Shown in pieces: positions 61,739-64,000 of a stretch of 64,000 nucleotides of DNA. The translations under genes and the position numbers were made by a program. Below the pieces are notes generated by a model, which was not told the origin of the DNA, made no database searches, and saw only the letters and a list, made by a program, of their open reading frames with translations. Every line of letters starts with the position of its first letter. The stretch's first letter is position 1. The DNA is from Streptomyces roseolilacinus (lineage in GTDB: Bacteria; Actinomycetota; Actinomycetes; Streptomycetales; Streptomycetaceae): positions 1 to 64,000 of the forward strand of contig NZ_BMSV01000015.1 in assembly GCF_014649335.1 (NCBI RefSeq), read 5' to 3'.

Positions 61739-63018
61739 AAGTTCTCGTAGCCGCGGTTGATCAGGTCGATGCCGTGGACGCGCGAGGTGCCCTGGGCGGC
61801 CAGGGCGGCGATCAGGTACGAGAAGCCGCCGCGCAGGTCCGGGATGACCAGGTCGGCGCCCTGGAGCTTCGTCGGGCCCGACACGACCGCGGAGTGCAGG
61901 AAGTTCCGCTGCCCGAAGCGGCAGTCGGAGCCGCCCAGGCACTCCCGGTAGAGCTGGATGTGCGCGCCCATCTGGTTCAGCGCCGACGTGAAGCCGAGCC
62001 GCGACTCGTACACCGTCTCGTGGACGATCGACAGGCCCGCGGCCTGCGTCAGGGCGACCACCAGCGGCTGCTGCCAGTCGGTCTGGAAGCCCGGGTGCAC
62101 GTCCGTCTCCAGGGCTATCGCGTTCAGCGAGCCGCCCGGGTGCCAGAAGCGGATGCCCTCGTCGTCGATCTCGAAGGCGCCACCCACCTTCCGGTACGTG
62201 TTGAGGAAGGTCATCATCGAGCGCTGCTGCGCGCCGCGCACGTAGATGTTGCCCTCGGTCGCCAGCGCCGCCGACGCCCAGGACGCCGCCTCCAGGCGGT
62301 CCGGGAGTGCGCGGTGGGCGTAGCCGCCCAGCTTGTCGACACCGGTGATCCGGATCGTCCGGTCGGTGTCCATCGCGATGATGGCGCCCATCTTCTGCAG
62401 GACGCAGATGAGGTCCTCGATCTCGGGCTCGACGGCCGCGTTGGAGAGTTCCGTCACACCCTCCGCCAGCACGGCCGTCAGCAGTACCTGCTCGGTGGCG
62501 CCCACCGACGGGTACGGCAGCCGGATCTTCGTGCCGCGCAGCCGCCGCGGCGCCTCCAGGTACTGGCCGTCGTCGCGCTTCTCGATCCGCGCGCCGAACT
62601 GCCGCAGCACCTCGAAGTGGAAGTCGATCGGCCGTCCGCCGATGTCGCAGCCGCCCAGACCGGGGATGAACGCGTGCCCGAGCCGGTGCAGCAGCGGGCC
62701 GCAGAACAGGATCGGGATGCGCGAGGAACCCGCGTGGGCGTCGATGTCGGCGACGTTCGCGGACTCGACGTGCGTCGGGTCCATGACCAGCTCGCCCGGC
62801 TCGTCGCCGGGGCGGACGGTCACGCCGTGCAGCTGGAGCAGGCCGCGGACCACCCGCACGTCACGGATGTCCGGAACGTTGCCCAGCCGGCTGGGCTCGC
62901 TGCCGAGCAGTGCGGCGACCATCGCCTTGGGCACGAGGTTCTTCGCGCCGCGGACGCGGATCTCGCCCTCCAGCGGGGTGCCGCCGTGGACAAGCAGTAC
63001 ATCGTCTGTGCCGGTCAT
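61678..63018 (-). CDS. murA: UDP-N-acetylglucosamine 1-carboxyvinyltransferase
   Basis: 446 residues. First committed step of peptidoglycan synthesis. Lys26-Asn27 occur in RGAKNLVPKAMVAALL. The catalytic Cys124, target of fosfomycin, lies in GGCDIGGRPIDFHF, so the enzyme is of the Cys type. Later motifs are PYPSVGATEQVLL and DLRGGFSYLIAALAAQG. The ATG at 63018 follows a ~275-nt divergent region shared with yqgE. The 3' end is duplicated downstream. Confidence 0.97.
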   Translation of the reverse strand: MTGTDDVLLVHGGTPLEGEIRVRGAKNLVPKAMVAALLGSEPSRLGNVPDIRDVRVVRGLLQLHGVTVRPGDEPGELVMDPTHVESANVADIDAHAGSSRIPILFCGPLLHRLGHAFIPGLGGCDIGGRPIDFHFEVLRQFGARIEKRDDGQYLEAPRRLRGTKIRLPYPSVGATEQVLLTAVLAEGVTELSNAAVEPEIEDLICVLQKMGAIIAMDTDRTIRITGVDKLGGYAHRALPDRLEAASWASAALATEGNIYVRGAQQRSMMTFLNTYRKVGGAFEIDDEGIRFWHPGGSLNAIALETDVHPGFQTDWQQPLVVALTQAAGLSIVHETVYESRLGFTSALNQMGAHIQLYRECLGGSDCRFGQRNFLHSAVVSGPTKLQGADLVIPDLRGGFSYLIAALAAQGTSRVHGIDLINRGYENFMQKLVVLGAKVELPGAQTV

Positions 63019-63293
63019 GTATCTCGCGTTCCGGATGTGGTCGGGCAGGGGCCAGGGAAAAGCGTAAAGGGCGTTCGCCCCTGCCCCGTAAGGCGGCGGG
63101 GGCGCGGGGCGCGCGGGGGAGCCGGCGCGGCACCCTGAGTTCCCCGGCCCTCGCGGAGGGTCACCGTCCGTTTCCGTGCCGGGGCGCGTACGGGGCGTGT
63201 CCGGAGCGTACGGAACCCGCCACGCGCCGGGGGGTTCGGCCGGACCGCTCCCCGCACCCCCCGTGCGGGCCGAAGATGCGGGATCATGTGTCC

Positions 63294-63854
63294 ATGACGG
63301 AGGTGTCCTCGCTCGCGGGCCGGCTGCTCGTCGCCACCCCCGCGCTGGCCGACCCGAACTTCGACCGCGCGGTGGTGCTGCTGCTCGACCACGACGACGA
63401 GGGTTCCCTCGGCGTGGTCCTCAACCGCCCCACGCCGGTCGACGTGGGCGACATCCTGGAGCCCTGGGCGCCGCTCGCCGGCGAGCCCGGCGTGGTCTTC
63501 CAGGGCGGTCCCGTCTCCCTCGACGCGGCGCTCGGCCTCGCCGTGATCCCCGGCGACGAGGGCCCCCTCGGCTGGCGCCGGGTGCACGGCGCGATCGGCC
63601 TCGTCGACCTGGAGACCCCGCCCGAGCTGCTCGGTCCCGCCCTCGGCTCGCTGCGGATCTTCGCCGGGTACGCGGGCTGGGGGCCCGGCCAGCTGGAGGA
63701 CGAGTTGGGCGAGGGTGCCTGGTTCGTCGTCGAGTCCGAGCCCGGCGACGTGTCGTCCCCGCAGCCCGAGAACCTGTGGCGGGCCGTCCTGAGGCGGCAG
63801 CGCAGCGAACTCGCCATGATCGCGACGTACCCGGACGACCCGAGCCTGAACTGA
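63294..63854 (+). CDS. YqgE/AlgH family protein
   Basis: 186 residues. Begins MTEVSSLAGRLLVATPALAD. The conserved VVLLLDHDDEGSLGVVLNRP and VVFQGGPVSLDAALGLAV, and RIFAGYAGWGPGQLEDEL, identify the UPF0301 family of unclear function. No good ribosome site is seen; GATCAT lies 7 nt before the ATG, so the mRNA may be leaderless. The frame is open from 62910 on the strand opposite murA but that part is a shadow. Confidence 0.94.
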   Translation: MTEVSSLAGRLLVATPALADPNFDRAVVLLLDHDDEGSLGVVLNRPTPVDVGDILEPWAPLAGEPGVVFQGGPVSLDAALGLAVIPGDEGPLGWRRVHGAIGLVDLETPPELLGPALGSLRIFAGYAGWGPGQLEDELGEGAWFVVESEPGDVSSPQPENLWRAVLRRQRSELAMIATYPDDPSLN

Positions 63855-63884
63855 AGCGGTGCCGGGTGAGTACCCTTGGCGGTT

Positions 63885-64000
63885 ATGAGCACTCTCGAGC
63901 CCGAGCGCGGGGCAGGTACGGGGACCCTCGTAGAGCCGACGCCGCAGGTGTCGCACGGCGACGGAGACCACGAGCGCTACGCCCACTACGTCCAGAAGGA
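63885..64000 (+). CDS. DUF3039 domain-containing protein (partial, 5' end)
   Basis: The first 38 codons, MSTLEPERGAGTGTLVEPTP then QVSHGDGDHERYAHYVQK, match the start of a short (~95-residue) conserved actinobacterial protein with a C-terminal zinc-ribbon-like CxxC region outside the window. TACCCT at 63871 ends 8 nt before the ATG, so the mRNA is probably leaderless. The gene runs off the window end. Function is unknown. Confidence 0.85.
   Translation, partial: MSTLEPERGAGTGTLVEPTPQVSHGDGDHERYAHYVQK

Noticed and set aside
61559-61942. Short minus-strand frame ending in the MurA C-terminal sequence
   Set aside because: It only reads into the duplicated murA tail from the wrong frame of murA; it is not a second MurA.

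Overview
The window is a high-GC actinobacterial chromosome segment that reads as Streptomyces. The codon usage, the frequent GTG starts, and the protein set (MtrAB-LpqB, long-form HPF, PkaA/PkaB-like kinases, FHA-FtsK ATPase, NnaR, LAETG sortase substrate, large NAD-glutamate dehydrogenase) all fit. The gene order matches, from memory, the S. coelicolor SCO2947-SCO3020 interval in reverse. The region is almost entirely core genome. No prophage, CRISPR array, transposase or biosynthetic cluster was seen.

Layout. 1-110: 3' end of a 5S rRNA and the terminator of an rRNA operon. 169-5588 (minus): a five-gene envelope operon (DUF7847-type membrane protein, DUF4129, DUF4350, MoxR ATPase, DUF58). 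5782-19715: mtnA, mtrA-mtrB-lpqB, comF, hpf, an orphan LuxR-type response regulator, an AlkX-like DNA glycosylase homologue, a GNAT enzyme and secA. Followed by the Rv3235-like gene, this is the same gene set that surrounds mtrAB and secA1 in mycobacteria. 21161-27764: DUF6912, a HAD phosphatase and a 1,646-residue NAD-glutamate dehydrogenase with a long leader. 27923-31837: a GT87 membrane glycosyltransferase and a TagGH-type polysaccharide exporter with a divergent TetR regulator and a duplicated operator. 31983-35572: a sugar ABC importer (binding protein and two permeases, no ATPase), in which one permease carries a MalF-P2-like inserted domain. 35702-42551: an FHA/EccC-like FtsK protein and two Ser/Thr kinases.

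42632-49766: prfB, a repeat-rich LAETG surface protein, a small zinc-ribbon membrane protein, ftsEX, a CtpA-type protease, smpB and ssrA. The ftsEX and smpB-ssrA pairs work together in cell division and in ribosome rescue. 49862-52733: GNAT, MFS and LysR genes. 53004-55571: narK and nnaR, both preceded by GlnR-box-like sites, so nitrate uptake and its coactivator are probably under nitrogen control. 55795-64000: CGNR zinc-finger regulator, HelD-type RNA polymerase-recycling ATPase, a probable structured small RNA, NAD-malic enzyme, hupA, murA (with a duplicated 3' end), yqgE/algH and the start of a DUF3039 gene.

The most useful unexplained signals are: the ~147-nt structured RNA before malic enzyme; the paired TetR operators; the 60-bp CTAG-bounded palindrome; the 87-bp duplication of the murA tail; the (GCCGAC)10 array; the collagen-like sortase substrate; and the P2-like insertion in the sugar permease. 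None of these amounts to a clearly new multigene system. All gene names come from reading protein motifs without database searches.
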